From positions 1-13,646 of the forward strand of contig CAUJJY010000096.1 of assembly GCA_963205155.1 (NCBI GenBank): a stretch of DNA of 13,646 nucleotides. Reading direction: 5' to 3'. The translations under genes and the position numbers were made by a program. Numbering within the stretch: the stretch's first letter is position 1; each line of letters opens with the position of its first letter. Shown here one piece after another: positions 12,700 to 13,646 of the stretch. This DNA is from Candidatus Zixiibacteriota bacterium (lineage in GTDB: Bacteria > Zixibacteria > MSB-5A5 > CAIYYT01). The notes under the pieces are model-generated. The model was not told the origin of the DNA. It ran no database searches and was given only the letters and a program-made list of their open reading frames with translations.

Positions 12700-13646
12700 G
12701 TTGGAAAGACATCAAAATCGGGCGAAAACTGTACATCGGATTTGGACTGGTTCTCGCCCTGGCGGCGACTATGGCAACCATGAACTACTTGAACTTCCGT
12801 GGAATCATGGAATCGAGTCAGTTCACGCAGGGGACACAATATCCGATTCTAAAGGCGGCCAACGAACTGTCTGACGCGACACTTGCAGTACAGCAATATA
12901 TCACGGATATTTCCGCGACTCGCGCTCAGGATGGCTACAATACGGGTTTGGACGAGGCAAAGAATAACGCCGAGCTATTCCTGAAATCCCTTGACCAGTT
13001 AATGACACTCGATCCTGCTCGCGTTGATGACCTTCGGGAAATGCGCGAGCCGTTCAATGAGTACTATGAAACCGGTAAGAAATTGGCGCGAGCCTACATC
13101 GACGGCGGACCGGCGCAAGGTAACAAACTGATGTCGGAATTCGACAACGATGCCCAAGCGATTCAGAACATGGTACGCGACTATTATAATCGTGTCGAGA
13201 AGGAATTCGATGCATCTCTTGAAAACGTCGAGGCCTCCAGCTCAACGGCAACGACCAATACACTCATGATTACAATAGCAATGTTGCTCGCAGGTGGAGC
13301 AATCGCATATTTCATCGCACGAACGATTTCGCGGCCAATATCTGAAATAACAAGTGTTGCCAACGAAATTGCCGTCGGCGACGTTCAACACTCCATCCAT
13401 ATTCAACAAAAGGACGAAATCGGCATGCTCGCCGAATCGTTCCGCAATTTGATAGACTACATGAAGACACTGGCCGGCGCAGCGACACAGATAGCAGCGA
13501 ATAATCTGACCGTCAGAGTCGAACCGAAATCGGACAAGGACGCATTGGGCAACGCGTTCAAGACGATGACGAATAACCTTTCGACGATGATCAAAGAACT
13601 CACGGACAACGCGACGCAGTTGGTCAGTGCTTCGACGGAGATAGCC
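12696..13646 (+). CDS. Methyl-accepting chemotaxis protein, C-terminus off the window
   Basis: The frame is open from the ATG at 12696 to the right edge (317 codons). Residues about 10-30 are the first membrane helix (LYIGFGLVLALAATMA). The periplasmic part to about 188 is all helical and matches a four-helix-bundle ligand domain (YPILKAANELSDATLAVQQYI, then long amphipathic helices). The second membrane helix is near 189-208 (LMITIAMLLAGGAIAYFI). A HAMP domain follows (RTISRPISEITSVANEIAVGD, then KDEIGMLAESFRNL), and after it a second HAMP-like unit (AAGAATQ-type helix, NNLTVRVEPKSDKDALGNAF). The sequence stops as the signalling helix begins (LVSASTEIA); the methylation and CheA/CheW contact tip lies beyond the window. 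GGGAG about 12 bases upstream and coupling to the preceding small frame may drive translation. The family is sure; the ligand is unknown. Confidence 0.93.
   Translation, partial: MSWKDIKIGRKLYIGFGLVLALAATMATMNYLNFRGIMESSQFTQGTQYPILKAANELSDATLAVQQYITDISATRAQDGYNTGLDEAKNNAELFLKSLDQLMTLDPARVDDLREMREPFNEYYETGKKLARAYIDGGPAQGNKLMSEFDNDAQAIQNMVRDYYNRVEKEFDASLENVEASSSTATTNTLMITIAMLLAGGAIAYFIARTISRPISEITSVANEIAVGDVQHSIHIQQKDEIGMLAESFRNLIDYMKTLAGAATQIAANNLTVRVEPKSDKDALGNAFKTMTNNLSTMIKELTDNATQLVSASTEIA

Overview
The window comes from a Gram-negative bacterium of moderate GC content. It carries an outer-membrane beta-barrel gene, a lipoprotein gene and an Mla-type phospholipid transport cluster. No marker here fixes the phylum; the protein style (PqqE-like maturases, an MCE protein with C-terminal repeats, a VIT-family transporter, many signalling genes) would suit an FCB-group or uncultivated candidate phylum, but that is only an impression. 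No insertion sequence, phage gene or CRISPR array was seen, and no gap without a gene exceeds 300 bases.

Left part (1-2460, minus strand): a compact operon that looks like a peptide-modification (RiPP) cassette. A near-consensus promoter (2431-2459) with a dyad over its -10 box drives a 448-residue radical SAM/SPASM maturase (1022-2368). Its stop codon overlaps, as ATGA, the start of a 30-residue Cys-containing peptide (933-1025) that has a perfect AGGAGG ribosome binding site. A 10-bp hairpin follows, then a second, PqqE-like radical SAM/SPASM protein (1-871) that runs off the left edge. Precursor peptide plus two maturases is the most interesting content here.

Middle part: on the plus strand, a PfkB-family sugar kinase (2693-3601) and a His-rich cation diffusion facilitator lacking its usual cytoplasmic domain (3678-4370), then two tRNA-Lys genes (UUU and CUU) with their own promoter. 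Next is a membrane PAS histidine kinase (4839-6623) with an intact phospho-acceptor His but an eroded ATP-binding domain. On the minus strand lie a 36-residue Lys-rich protein (6634-6744) and a VIT-family transporter (6813-7502). The transporter is divergent from a DedA-family membrane protein (7584-8234) that may be made from a leaderless mRNA.

Right part, plus strand: a lipoprotein, MlaE permease, MlaF ATPase and MlaD MCE protein form a tight operon (8303-11226), presumably moving phospholipid between the two membranes. MlaD ends in four units at an exact 34-residue period. A separate promoter with a CRP-like dyad and a leader hairpin precedes a porin-like outer-membrane protein (11439-12476). 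The window ends in a methyl-accepting chemotaxis protein (12696-13646, cut by the edge), preceded by a possible 29-residue peptide joined to it by another ATGA overlap.
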